From: an uncultured Pelagibacteraceae bacterium
GTDB lineage: Bacteria; Pseudomonadota; Alphaproteobacteria; Pelagibacterales; Pelagibacteraceae
Assembly (NCBI GenBank): GCA_902594235.1
Contig: CACJLJ010000002.1
Location: 186,001 to 250,000 of the forward strand
DNA: 64,000 nt
Direction of reading: 5' to 3'
How positions within the stretch are numbered: position 1 is the first letter of the stretch; each line of letters starts with the position of its first letter. The notes under the pieces were generated by a model. The model was given only the letters and a program-made list of their open reading frames with translations, did not search any database and was not told the origin of the DNA. Both the position numbers and the translations under genes were made by a program. Positions 10,203 through 19,418 of this stretch are shown in pieces.

Positions 10203-11582
10203 TTAAGATGCCGCTTGAATAGCATTTTTAGAATAGCTGCTATTCTTTTTTATCTCATCTGAAATTAAAAATGCTAGTTCTAAAGCTTGATCTGAATTTA
10301 ACCGTGGATCACAATGTGTATGATATCTGCTTGATAAATCAGCATCAGATATTTTTCTGGCACCTCCTGTACACTCCGTCACATCTTGTCCAGTCATCTC
10401 AACATGTAAACCACCGGCATAAGAACCTTCTGCTTGGTGGACAGCAAAAACATTTTTTACTTCACTAAGAACATCGTTAAAAGGTCTTGTTTTAAAACCA
10501 GTAGTTGATTTAATAGTATTTCCATGGCAAGGGTCACACGACCAAACAACATTTAAACCTGCTTTTTTAATTCCTCTGATCAACTTTGGTAAATATTTTT
10601 CAACATTTTTAAAGCCAAATCTTGAAATTAAAGTTATTTTACCTTTTTCATTCTTAGGATTTATTGCTTCACAAATTTTTGCAATCTCATCTGGTTTAGA
10701 TGTTGGTCCACACTTAATTCCAATAGGATTTTCAATTCCTCTACAAAATTCAACATGTCCACCATCTAATTGTCTAGTTCTATCTCCAATCCATACAAAA
10801 TGAGCTGATGTGTCGTGATATTCTCCAGTAGTAGAATCTATTCTAGTCATGCTTTCTTCAAATGGTAAAAGTAATGCCTCATGAGATGTCCAAAAATTTA
10901 CAGCATATAATCTGTTATTAAAGTCTCTATTTATTCCACAAGCTTCCATAAATGCTAAAGCATCAGCGATCTTGTCTTCTAATTCTTTAAATTTTTTTGC
11001 TTGAGGACTTTTTTTAATATAATCTAAATTCCATAAATGCACTTTATTTAAATCAGCAAAACCACCTTTTGAAAAAGCTCTCAAAATATTTAATGTTGAA
11101 GCTGATTGAGAATAAGCTTTAAATAATCTTTTAGGATCTGGTCGTCTGGTTTTTTCATTAAAGTCTATTCCATTTATGTTGTCTCCTAGATAGCTAGGTA
11201 ATTCTACATTTCCTTGTTTTTCTGTTGGAGCACTTCTTGGTTTAGAAAACTGACCAGCTATCCTACCAAGTTTTACCACTGGTAATGATGCAGAGTAGGT
11301 TAAAACAAGGGACATCTGAAGAATTACTTTAAATGTATCTCTAATATTATCTGGATGAAATTCGGCAAAACTTTCAGCACAATCACCTCCTTGTAAAAGA
11401 AACGCCTTACCATCTACTACATCAGCAAGTTGTTGCTTAAGATGTCTAGTTTCACCAGCAAATACTAAAGGTGGAAAAGTTTTAATTTTATTTAAGACTT
11501 GTTCCAACTCTTTATTATCCGGGTACTCCGGAATATGTTTGACAGGATATTTTCTCCAGCTATTTACTTTCCAATTTTTCAT
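10203..11582 (-). CDS. 3-deoxy-7-phosphoheptulonate synthase, class II (plant-type)
   Basis: First enzyme of the shikimate pathway, joining PEP and erythrose-4-phosphate. The 459 residues and motifs FLLQGGDCAESF, KLGRIAGQFSKPRS, WIGDRTRQLDGGHVEF and WSCDPCHGNT identify the class II (AroA-II) family used by alphaproteobacteria and plants. I prefer the ATG at 11582; a TTG two codons earlier at 11588 is also in frame. Class II enzymes often differ in feedback control from AroFGH, but nothing in the sequence shows a regulator here. Confidence 0.95.
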   Translation of the reverse strand: MKNWKVNSWRKYPVKHIPEYPDNKELEQVLNKIKTFPPLVFAGETRHLKQQLADVVDGKAFLLQGGDCAESFAEFHPDNIRDTFKVILQMSLVLTYSASLPVVKLGRIAGQFSKPRSAPTEKQGNVELPSYLGDNINGIDFNEKTRRPDPKRLFKAYSQSASTLNILRAFSKGGFADLNKVHLWNLDYIKKSPQAKKFKELEDKIADALAFMEACGINRDFNNRLYAVNFWTSHEALLLPFEESMTRIDSTTGEYHDTSAHFVWIGDRTRQLDGGHVEFCRGIENPIGIKCGPTSKPDEIAKICEAINPKNEKGKITLISRFGFKNVEKYLPKLIRGIKKAGLNVVWSCDPCHGNTIKSTTGFKTRPFNDVLSEVKNVFAVHQAEGSYAGGLHVEMTGQDVTECTGGARKISDADLSSRYHTHCDPRLNSDQALELAFLISDEIKKNSSYSKNAIQAAS

Positions 11583-11617
11583 GTTCAACTCAAGATTGTT
11601 GTATCAGACTTTATTAT

Positions 11618-13438
11618 TTATTCAACTGTAACAGATTTTGCAAGATTTCTAGGCTTATCTATATCAAAACCCTTTTTTAGAGCTGAATAATAAGCAAGTT
11701 TTTGTAAAGGTATTGTCAAAAGAAAAGGAAGAAGATCATCATTAGTTGTTTCAACTTCTAATGTTTCCCAAATATTTTCTGATACAATTTCATCTTTACT
11801 TTTATTAGTAACCAATAAAACTTTAGCCCCTCTTGCTATGACTTCTTGCATATTTGAAATTGTTTTTTTATAGTAATTATCTCTTGGTGCTAAAACAACT
11901 ACTGGCATACCCTCTTCAATTAGTGCTAAAGGCCCGTGCTTCATTTCTCCAGCAGGATATCCTTCAGCATGCACATATGACAACTCTTTTAACTTTAGAG
12001 CTCCCTCTAATGCAATAGGATATGAATAACCTCTTCCCAAAAACATTGAACCTTTTGCCTCATTAAATGTGTTAGATACTGTTTGTATCTTATTGTCTGT
12101 AGATAGAGTTTTTTCAACTAACTTTGGTAACATTTTTAAATCGTTTAATTTTTTAATAAATACATCTTTTTTTAAATCTTTTCTTAAAAGACCTATTTTT
12201 AGAGATAAAATATATAATATTAATATTTGGCCTAAAAAAGCTTTCGTAGATGCAACTCCAATTTCGGTGCCACAATGAATTGGCAAAACAAACTCAGAAT
12301 CTCTCGCAATAGAACTCTCAATTACATTAACAACTGCGCAAGTTTTCATACCATTTCTTTTACAAATATCTAATGCTGCGTAAGTATCTGCTGTTTCTCC
12401 TGATTGAGAAACAAAAATATATAGAGTTTCTTTTTTAAATCTGTTTTTTCTATATCTGAACTCAGAAGCAATATCCACATTTACATCTAATGAAGTCAGT
12501 TCCTCAAACCAATATTTAGCCATTAAACAGCTATGATAAGCTGTACCACAACCAATTAAAGTAATTGAGGAAATCTCGTTAATTTTCCATGGAAAATTAT
12601 AAATATTTATATCATTGTTAGTATTATCTACATATTCTTTAATTCCATTTTTCAAAGTTATGGGCTGTTCTTCAATTTCTTTGGCCATAAAATGTTTATA
12701 ATCTCCTTTGTCATACTTCTCTTCATCTGATGACAATTCTAAAATTTTTTTATTTATTTTTACTCCATCTTCATTAAAAAACTCTACGTAATCTTTTTTT
12801 ATCACACAGAATTCACCATCATTAAGATAGGTTATCTTATTTGTCATAGATTTTAATGCATAGGAGTCTGAACCTAAATAATTTTCATTTGGACCATACC
12901 CCACTGCTAAAGGAGATCCTCTTCTTGCGCCTACTATTAAATCTGGTTGATCTTTAAATATTATTCCTAAAGCAAAACTTCCATGAAGAGATTTAAGAGT
13001 TTTTTTAATTGAATTAACAATATCATCAGATTTAAGATGTTCGGTTATCAAATGAACAATGACTTCAGTATCAGTTTGAGATTTAAATTTATGGCCTTTT
13101 CCAATTAAAAATTTTTTTAATAATGTAGAATTTTCAATTATCCCGTTATGGACAACAGAGACATTTTGCGATGAATGCGGATGAGCGTTTATACTATTTG
13201 GCAATCCATGAGTAGCCCATCTAACATGGCCAATACCTATTGTTCCCTCCATATTTTGAACTAAAGAATTTTTTTCAAGATTATCAACTCTACCTTCTGA
13301 TTTTACCTCATTAATTTGTCCACTTGAGAGAGTAGCTATACCAGCCGAGTCATACCCTCTGTATTCTAATTTTTTTAAAGAATTAATTATGGATGCAGAG
13401 ACGGATTTATTGCTATTAATTCCTATTATTCCACACAT
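11618..13438 (-). CDS. glmS: Glutamine-fructose-6-phosphate aminotransferase (isomerizing)
   Basis: Makes glucosamine-6-phosphate for peptidoglycan and LPS. At 606 residues it has full family length: an N-terminal glutaminase starting MCGIIG with Cys2 as nucleophile and the HVRWATHG motif, then two SIS sugar-isomerase domains with GCGTAYHSC and SQSGETADT, ending in the conserved PRNLAKSVTVE. It begins two bases after the truncated glmU gene, so glucosamine-6-phosphate synthesis and glucosamine-1-phosphate acetylation are co-transcribed. No glmS ribozyme is apparent, since the upstream gap is only two bases. Confidence 0.97.
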   Translation of the reverse strand: MCGIIGINSNKSVSASIINSLKKLEYRGYDSAGIATLSSGQINEVKSEGRVDNLEKNSLVQNMEGTIGIGHVRWATHGLPNSINAHPHSSQNVSVVHNGIIENSTLLKKFLIGKGHKFKSQTDTEVIVHLITEHLKSDDIVNSIKKTLKSLHGSFALGIIFKDQPDLIVGARRGSPLAVGYGPNENYLGSDSYALKSMTNKITYLNDGEFCVIKKDYVEFFNEDGVKINKKILELSSDEEKYDKGDYKHFMAKEIEEQPITLKNGIKEYVDNTNNDINIYNFPWKINEISSITLIGCGTAYHSCLMAKYWFEELTSLDVNVDIASEFRYRKNRFKKETLYIFVSQSGETADTYAALDICKRNGMKTCAVVNVIESSIARDSEFVLPIHCGTEIGVASTKAFLGQILILYILSLKIGLLRKDLKKDVFIKKLNDLKMLPKLVEKTLSTDNKIQTVSNTFNEAKGSMFLGRGYSYPIALEGALKLKELSYVHAEGYPAGEMKHGPLALIEEGMPVVVLAPRDNYYKKTISNMQEVIARGAKVLLVTNKSKDEIVSENIWETLEVETTNDDLLPFLLTIPLQKLAYYSALKKGFDIDKPRNLAKSVTVE

Positions 13439-13440
13439 GA

Positions 13441-14064
13441 TTATTTTTTCTTTCTTTTATAATTTTTAACCTCTGTCTGTACACTTCTGGTTAAAGCTAA
13501 TGATTTTTTTTTTACATTTTTAGTGATAACTGAACCTGCGCCAACCACGCTATTTTCATTTATCGTCAATGGAGCTACTAAAGATGAGTTTGATCCAATA
13601 AAAACATTATCTTTAATTTTCGTTTTACTTTTTTTAATTCCATCATAGTTACAAGTAATCGTTCCGGCACCAATATTCACTGACTTGCCAATTTGACTAT
13701 CACCAATATATGTTAAATGATTTGCTTTAGATTTCTTTCCTAAAGTACTTTTTTTTATTTCAACAAAATTACCAATTTTAGATCCCTCTTTTAAAACTGA
13801 ACCAGGCCTTATTCTTGCGTAAGGACCTATATCAACTCTATTTTCTACTACGCAATTCTCTAAATGAGAAAAAGATTTTATTGTTACGTCATTTCCAATT
13901 CTAACCTTTGATCCAAATACTACGTAAGGTTCTATTACTACATTCTTTCCTATTTTTGTGTCACTAGAAAAAAAGATTGTCTCAGGTCCTATCATTTTTA
14001 TACCTAATTTTAAGAATTTATTTCTCAAACTAATTTGTGAGTTTTTATATTTTATCTCTTTCAT
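13441..14064 (-). CDS. GlmU acetyltransferase half only (left-handed beta helix)
   Basis: A 207-residue protein that aligns with only the C-terminal glucosamine-1-phosphate N-acetyltransferase half of bifunctional GlmU (normally about 450 residues). It starts in the linker ([13 protein letters not shown]) and runs through hexapeptide repeats. Acetyltransferase residues are kept: Arg86 in ARIRPG, Lys104 in VEIKK, His116 and Tyr119 in NHLTYIGD, and Asn139-Tyr140 in [11 protein letters not shown]. The N-terminal uridyltransferase domain with its GGxGxRM loop is absent, and the divergent gph gene leaves no room for it. UDP-GlcNAc synthesis must therefore use a separate pyrophosphorylase encoded elsewhere. 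The start is supported by the short gap to gph. Confidence 0.85.
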   Translation of the reverse strand: MKEIKYKNSQISLRNKFLKLGIKMIGPETIFFSSDTKIGKNVVIEPYVVFGSKVRIGNDVTIKSFSHLENCVVENRVDIGPYARIRPGSVLKEGSKIGNFVEIKKSTLGKKSKANHLTYIGDSQIGKSVNIGAGTITCNYDGIKKSKTKIKDNVFIGSNSSLVAPLTINENSVVGAGSVITKNVKKKSLALTRSVQTEVKNYKRKKK

Positions 14065-14135
14065 CTTTAAAATTCTTTATATTAAGTATATACATTTCTT
14101 AATTCACAAAATATTTCTTAAAAATACTTTTGATT

Positions 14136-14819
14136 ATGCTAACAAAATTTACGATTCTTTTTGATTTAGATGGAACTTTAGTAGATACAGCGCCTGATTT
14201 AATGCGTGCACACAACCATGTTATGAAGCTATTTGGTTACCCAACTAAATCTACTGAGGAAATAAGAAGCCTAGTTGGTCAAGGTGCTGGGGCGATGCTT
14301 GGTAGATCTATATGGGGCCAAGCAAAGAAAGAATTTAGTAAAATTGAAGACGAGAAAATCAAAAATAAAATGGTTAAAGAATTTGTGAATTTTTATGGAA
14401 AAAACATTGTTAACGAAAGTACTTTAATTAATGGTGTAAAAGAATTTTTAATTTGGGCTAAAAATAAAAATATTTCCATGGCTGTTTGTACTAATAAACA
14501 AGAACACCTATCAGTAGATCTTTTAAAGAAAATTGGAATTTATGATTTTTTTGAGTATGTAGCAGGACACAATACATTTGATTATTGCAAACCTGACCCA
14601 AGACATCTTACTTCAGTTATTGAAATTTTACAGGGAGATATAAAAAGATCACTAATGATTGGAGATAGTGAAACAGATGCAAATGCCGCAAAGGCTGCTG
14701 GAATACCTATTATTTTACTAGAAGACGGTTATACAGAAAAAAAAACAAGCGAAATTTATCATAATCACCTTGTAAAAGACTTTATCAATATAGAAAAAAT
14801 TGTAACTAAATATCTTTAA
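14136..14819 (+). CDS. gph: HAD-family phosphatase, phosphoglycolate phosphatase-like
   Basis: A 227-residue HAD hydrolase starting at the ATG at 14136 (a TTG at 14130 is less likely). Motif I is FDLDGTLVDT with nucleophile Asp10, motif II the VCTNKQ strand, motif III the Lys in YCKPDPR, and motif IV GDSETDANAAKAAG. The alpha-helical cap is of the Gph type, so 2-phosphoglycolate from DNA repair is the likely substrate. It stands alone between divergent glmU-C and prpD, and its relation to the Prp genes 55 bases downstream is unclear. Confidence 0.8.
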   Translation: MLTKFTILFDLDGTLVDTAPDLMRAHNHVMKLFGYPTKSTEEIRSLVGQGAGAMLGRSIWGQAKKEFSKIEDEKIKNKMVKEFVNFYGKNIVNESTLINGVKEFLIWAKNKNISMAVCTNKQEHLSVDLLKKIGIYDFFEYVAGHNTFDYCKPDPRHLTSVIEILQGDIKRSLMIGDSETDANAAKAAGIPIILLEDGYTEKKTSEIYHNHLVKDFINIEKIVTKYL

Positions 14820-14873
14820 TATTGATTATTTTTTTTTAACTATTAAAAACAATTTCGATATTTAGGAGTTATT

Positions 14874-16376
14874 TTGATTATACATAAAGTAAAAGTCTTT
14901 CCATCTAAAGTTCATCTACCTAAAAAAAAACAATTAGCTTGGAAAATTGCAGAAATTTCAAGTGATAATGCAAAACTAAATAAAGACTCAATTGAAATGG
15001 TAATCAATAGAATTATTGATAATGCATCAGTTGCTATCGCATCATTAAATAGAAAGCCAGTAATCTCTTCAAGAGAAATGGCTTTAGGTCACTCAAGGAA
15101 GAATGGCGCAACATTATTTGGTATCAATAGCAAATTAAGATTTGCTTGTGAATGGGCAGCTTGGTCAAATGGAACAGCTGTAAGAGAACTAGATTTTCAT
15201 GATACTTTTTTGGCAGCTGATTATAGTCATCCAGGTGACAATATTCCTCCACTAATAAGTGTTGCTCAACAAAATAAAAGAAGCGGTTTGGATCTTATAA
15301 GAGGAATTATAACTGCTTATGAAGTTCAAGTTAATTTAGTTAAAGGAATTTGTTTGCATAAACATAAAGTAGATCATATTGCCCATTTAGGACCAAGTGT
15401 TGCTGCTGGAATAGGTTCGATGCTTAAACTTAACACTGAAACAATTTATCAAGCTGTACAGCAAGCATTACATACAACGATTTCGACTAGACAATCTAGA
15501 AAAGGAGAAATCTCAAGTTGGAAAGCTTACGCGCCCGCGCATGCTGGAAAACTTGCTATAGAGGCTGTTGATAGAGTTATGCGTGGTGAAGGTGCCCCTA
15601 GTCCAATTTATGAGGGTGAGGATAGTGTGATCGCAAGAATATTGGATGGTAATAAAGCATTGTATAAAGTTCCTCTTCCAAAAAAAGGAGAGGTTAAAAA
15701 AGCAATACTTGAAACTTATACAAAAGAATATTCTGCCGAATATCAATCTCAAGCTTTAATTGATTTAGCTAAAAAATTAAAAAAAAAAGTACATAATCTC
15801 AATCAGATCAAAAAAATTGATATATATACCAGTCATCATACACATTACGTTATTGGCACAGGTGCAAATGATCCTCAAAAAATGGACCCCAATGCAAGCA
15901 GGGAAACTTTAGATCATTCAATCATGTATATATTCGCAGTTGCTTTAGAAGATGGTACTTGGCATCATATAAAATCTTATACAAAAGCTAGAGCAAAAAA
16001 GAAAAGCACAATTAGAATTTGGAGATCAATTAAAACTTATGAAGATAAAAAATGGACTAAAAAATATCACGATCCAAACCCTAAGAAAAAAGCATTTGGA
16101 GCAAAAGTTATAATAACTCTTAAAAATGGAAAAAAAATTACTGAAGAACAAGGGGTTGCTGATGCTCATCCTTACGGTAAACGTCCTTTTAAAAGAAAAG
16201 ACTATATTCACAAATTTTTAAATCTCACTGAAAATATGTTAAATAAAAAAGAGAGTAATAGATTTCTTGATATAGTTCAAAATTTAAAGAAACTTAAACC
16301 AGGTCAATTAGATAAATTAAATATAGAACTTAAAAAAGGAAAGCTTAAAAGAAATTTTAAAAAAGGAATTTTTTGA
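14874..16376 (+). CDS. prpD: 2-methylcitrate dehydratase (MmgE/PrpD family)
   Basis: Dehydrates 2-methylcitrate to 2-methylaconitate in propionyl-CoA oxidation. The 500-residue length and motifs [40 protein letters not shown] and [16 protein letters not shown] are those of PrpD. The start is a TTG at 14874, chosen because TAGGAG lies about five bases upstream and no closer ATG fits the conserved N-terminus. It overlaps prpB in a TGATG arrangement. The order prpD-prpB-prpC differs from enteric prpBCDE, and no regulator or propionyl-CoA synthetase is adjacent. Confidence 0.9.
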   Translation: MIIHKVKVFPSKVHLPKKKQLAWKIAEISSDNAKLNKDSIEMVINRIIDNASVAIASLNRKPVISSREMALGHSRKNGATLFGINSKLRFACEWAAWSNGTAVRELDFHDTFLAADYSHPGDNIPPLISVAQQNKRSGLDLIRGIITAYEVQVNLVKGICLHKHKVDHIAHLGPSVAAGIGSMLKLNTETIYQAVQQALHTTISTRQSRKGEISSWKAYAPAHAGKLAIEAVDRVMRGEGAPSPIYEGEDSVIARILDGNKALYKVPLPKKGEVKKAILETYTKEYSAEYQSQALIDLAKKLKKKVHNLNQIKKIDIYTSHHTHYVIGTGANDPQKMDPNASRETLDHSIMYIFAVALEDGTWHHIKSYTKARAKKKSTIRIWRSIKTYEDKKWTKKYHDPNPKKKAFGAKVIITLKNGKKITEEQGVADAHPYGKRPFKRKDYIHKFLNLTENMLNKKESNRFLDIVQNLKKLKPGQLDKLNIELKKGKLKRNFKKGIF

Positions 16377-17272
16377 TGCACTTTGTAGAAAAAAAACCTC
16401 GTCAAAAAAGAGAGGATTTTGTTAAAAAATTGAAATCTAATAAAATCTTAAGAGTTCCAGGTGCTTACAACCCTTTAACTGCAAAATTAATTGAAGAAAT
16501 AGGATATGACGCAGTTTATGTTTCTGGTGGAGTAATGGCGAATGATCTTGGTTTTCCTGATATTGGTTTAACAACATTACAAGATGTAAGTACTCGCTCA
16601 TATCTAATTTCAAGAGTAACAAACCTTCCAACAATTGTTGATATAGATACTGGCTTTAAGTCTTGTAAAGAGACAATTGAAACTGTCGAAGAATTTGGAA
16701 TTTCTGCTGTACATATTGAAGATCAAATAGAAAGAAAAAGATGCGGTCACCTAGAAAATAAAGAATTAATTTCAAAAGAAGCGATGATTAAAAAAATCAA
16801 AGAATGTGTGGCAGCTAAAAAAGATGAAAATTTTAAAATTATCGCAAGATCAGATGCTAAAAGTGTGGAGGGAATAGATAAAATGATAGACAGGTGCAAA
16901 GGATATGTTGATGCTGGCGCAGAAATAATTTTTCCAGAAGCTTTAGAAAATGAAAAAGATTTTGAAAAAGTAAGAAAAGAACTATCATGCTACTTACTCG
17001 CGAACATGACTGAATTTGGTAAATCTAAATTGTTTAATTATAAAGAATTAGAGAGTTTTGGTTATAATATTGTAATCTATCCTGTAACAACACAACGATT
17101 AGCAATGAAGAATGTTGAGGATGGATTAAGAGACATTTATGCAAATGGACATCAAAATAATATTATTGATAAAATGCAAACTCGTAAAAGACTTTATGAG
17201 TTAGTTGATTACGAAAAGTATAATAGTTTAGATGAAAAAATTTATAATTTTGATACTGAGGGACATGAATAA
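16376..17272 (+). CDS. prpB: 2-methylisocitrate lyase
   Basis: Cleaves 2-methylisocitrate to pyruvate and succinate. With the ATG at 16376 (overlapping the prpD stop) the protein has 298 residues, typical for PrpB. The isocitrate-lyase-superfamily barrel shows VPGAYNPLTA, VSGGVMANDLGFPD near residues 49-62, the metal-binding VDIDTGF, and the catalytic loop KRCGH with Cys123. Together with prpD and prpC it completes the methylcitrate cycle apart from the methylaconitate hydration step, which aconitase usually provides. Confidence 0.93.
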   Translation: MHFVEKKPRQKREDFVKKLKSNKILRVPGAYNPLTAKLIEEIGYDAVYVSGGVMANDLGFPDIGLTTLQDVSTRSYLISRVTNLPTIVDIDTGFKSCKETIETVEEFGISAVHIEDQIERKRCGHLENKELISKEAMIKKIKECVAAKKDENFKIIARSDAKSVEGIDKMIDRCKGYVDAGAEIIFPEALENEKDFEKVRKELSCYLLANMTEFGKSKLFNYKELESFGYNIVIYPVTTQRLAMKNVEDGLRDIYANGHQNNIIDKMQTRKRLYELVDYEKYNSLDEKIYNFDTEGHE

Positions 17273-18397
17273 ATGAGTGATGAAATCAAAAAAGGATTGT
17301 TAGGTATTGTAGTTGATGAAACTGAAGTTTCAAAAGTAATGCCTGAAATAAACTCTCTTACTTATAGAGGATATGCCGCTCAAGATTTATGTGAATATTG
17401 CAAATTTGAAGAAGTTGCATATTTAATTTTAAATAAAGATTTACCAAATACTATACAGTTGAGAAAATTTGAGAAAGAAGAAAAAAATAATAGAGACTTA
17501 TCTAAAGACCTTTATTCAATACTAAAGAGAATGCCAAAAAAATCCCACCCAATGGATGTGGCTAGAACAGCAGTAAGTATTATGGGTTTGGAGGATAAAG
17601 AAACTACAGACTCATCCCCAGAGGCGAATATGAGAAAAGCTATTAGAATTTTAGCAAAAACACCTACTGCCTTAGCAGCCTTTTATAGATTAAGGAAAGG
17701 TAAAAAAATTATTAAACCTAAAAGAGATTTGAGTATTGCTGAAAACTTCTTTTACATGTGTTTTGGAAAAGTGCCTCAAAAAGAAATTGTAAAAGCTTTC
17801 GATGTTTCTTTAATATTGTACGCTGAACACAGCTTTAATGTTTCAACTTTTACAGCCAGAACTATCACTAGCAGTTTATCTGATATTCATGGCGCAATTA
17901 CTGGGGCAATTGCCAGTTTAAAGGGTCCACTCCATGGTGGTGCAAATGAAGAAGTTATGCATATGATGAATAAAATTAAAAAACCTGAAAATGCTCTCAA
18001 ATGGATTAATAACGCCTTAAAAAATAAAGAAGTTGTGATGGGTTTTGGTCATAGAGTCTATAAATCTGGCGACTCAAGGGTTCCTACAATGAGAAAGTAT
18101 TTTGCAAAGGTTGCAAAGATTAAAAAAGATAAAAAATTTGAAAAAATTTACGACATTGTAGAAAAAGTGATGATAGAAAGAAAAAATATACATCCAAATG
18201 TAGACTATCCTACTGGACCAACATATCATTTGATGGGTTTTGACACAGATTTTTTCACACCTATTTTTGTGATTTCAAGAATTACAGGATGGTCTGCCCA
18301 TATTATGGAACAACATGCTGCAAATAAATTAATCAGACCACTCGCAAGTTACAAGGGTAACCAACACAGAAAAGTTGTTCAATTAAATCAAAGATAA
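17273..18397 (+). CDS. prpC: 2-methylcitrate synthase
   Basis: Condenses propionyl-CoA with oxaloacetate. At 374 residues it has the short citrate-synthase length of PrpC. Active-site features are LHGGANEEVM and GFGHRVYKSGDSR (the two catalytic His residues) and the C-terminal WSAHIMEQHAANKLIRP. Context next to prpB and prpD separates it from ordinary citrate synthase, which is usually about 430 residues in alphaproteobacteria. It starts immediately after the prpB stop and its stop nearly abuts the convergent nrdB gene. Confidence 0.93.
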   Translation: MSDEIKKGLLGIVVDETEVSKVMPEINSLTYRGYAAQDLCEYCKFEEVAYLILNKDLPNTIQLRKFEKEEKNNRDLSKDLYSILKRMPKKSHPMDVARTAVSIMGLEDKETTDSSPEANMRKAIRILAKTPTALAAFYRLRKGKKIIKPKRDLSIAENFFYMCFGKVPQKEIVKAFDVSLILYAEHSFNVSTFTARTITSSLSDIHGAITGAIASLKGPLHGGANEEVMHMMNKIKKPENALKWINNALKNKEVVMGFGHRVYKSGDSRVPTMRKYFAKVAKIKKDKKFEKIYDIVEKVMIERKNIHPNVDYPTGPTYHLMGFDTDFFTPIFVISRITGWSAHIMEQHAANKLIRPLASYKGNQHRKVVQLNQR

Positions 18398-18401
18398 GTT
18401 T

Positions 18402-19418
18402 TTAACTAAATGCTTCTGCCCAAGTTCCCTGGGTTGATGCTTTAGAATATTCTGTTGCTCGTCCCTCGAAGAAATTCATATGTTCAACTGCATTGAGCAT
18501 AGTATCTAACCAACCTAAAGGATTTTTTTCAACATTATAAATAGGCTCTAATCCAAGTTGATCTAACCTTCTATTGGCGATAAATCTTATATAATCTTTT
18601 ACTTCTTTTGCTGTTAAACCTTCCATCGGCCCCATTTCGAAAGCTAAATCAATAAAAGCATCTTCATGATTTACAATTGTTCTACAAGCTTCATAAAGTT
18701 CTTTTTTTAATTTTGGAGTCCAAATTTCAGGATTTTCTTTTATAAATTCTTTAAAAATTCTAATCATTGAATTGCAATGAAGAGTTTCATCCCTAACAGA
18801 CCAAGTAACAATTTGACCCATACCTTTCATTTTATTGTGTCTTGGAAAATTTAAAAGAATAGCAAAACTTGCAAACAGTTGGAGACCTTCTGTGAATGCG
18901 CTGAATACTGCAACTGTCTTAGCAATATCTTCTTTTGAATTTACGTTAAAGCCTTGCATGTAATCATATTTGTCTTTCATCTCTTTATATTTCATGAAAG
19001 CTGAATATTCTGACTCTGGCATTCCAATTGTATCCAATAAATGAGAGTAAGCAGCAACATGAACTGTCTCCATAGCAGCAAAAGCTGTCATCATCATCAA
19101 AACCTCTGTAGGTTTAAAAACAGTTGTATAATGCCTTAAATAACAGTTATTAACCTCAACATCTGCTTGAGTAAAAAATCTAAAAATTTGTGTTAAAAGA
19201 TTTTTTTCAGGTTCAGATAAATTTTTTTGCCAATCTCTAACATCATCTCCAAGAGGCACTTCTTCTGGTAGCCAATGTATTCTTTGTTGAGTCAACCATG
19301 CATCATAACACCATGGATATCTAAATGGTTTATAAACAGGGTTTTCTGTTAATAGCCCCATCTTTTTTGGTTGTATTATCTCTTTCTTATCTGTTTTAAT
19401 TTTTTCTGCTACTGACAT
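18402..19418 (-). CDS. nrdB: Ribonucleotide reductase class I small (radical) subunit
   Basis: Carries the diiron-tyrosyl radical needed by NrdA. I take the ATG at 19418 (338 residues) because AGGAG lies about eight bases upstream; a GTG at 19427 is also in frame. Metal and radical residues can be read: Asp86, Glu117 and His120 with Tyr124 in METVHVAAY, and the second half RDETLHC. The radical Tyr is therefore retained, unlike in some radical-less subclasses. Its start overlaps the nrdA stop by about ten bases, and the Shine-Dalgarno region is embedded in codons for NrdA's C-terminal Cys tail. Confidence 0.95.
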   Translation of the reverse strand: MSVAEKIKTDKKEIIQPKKMGLLTENPVYKPFRYPWCYDAWLTQQRIHWLPEEVPLGDDVRDWQKNLSEPEKNLLTQIFRFFTQADVEVNNCYLRHYTTVFKPTEVLMMMTAFAAMETVHVAAYSHLLDTIGMPESEYSAFMKYKEMKDKYDYMQGFNVNSKEDIAKTVAVFSAFTEGLQLFASFAILLNFPRHNKMKGMGQIVTWSVRDETLHCNSMIRIFKEFIKENPEIWTPKLKKELYEACRTIVNHEDAFIDLAFEMGPMEGLTAKEVKDYIRFIANRRLDQLGLEPIYNVEKNPLGWLDTMLNAVEHMNFFEGRATEYSKASTQGTWAEAFS

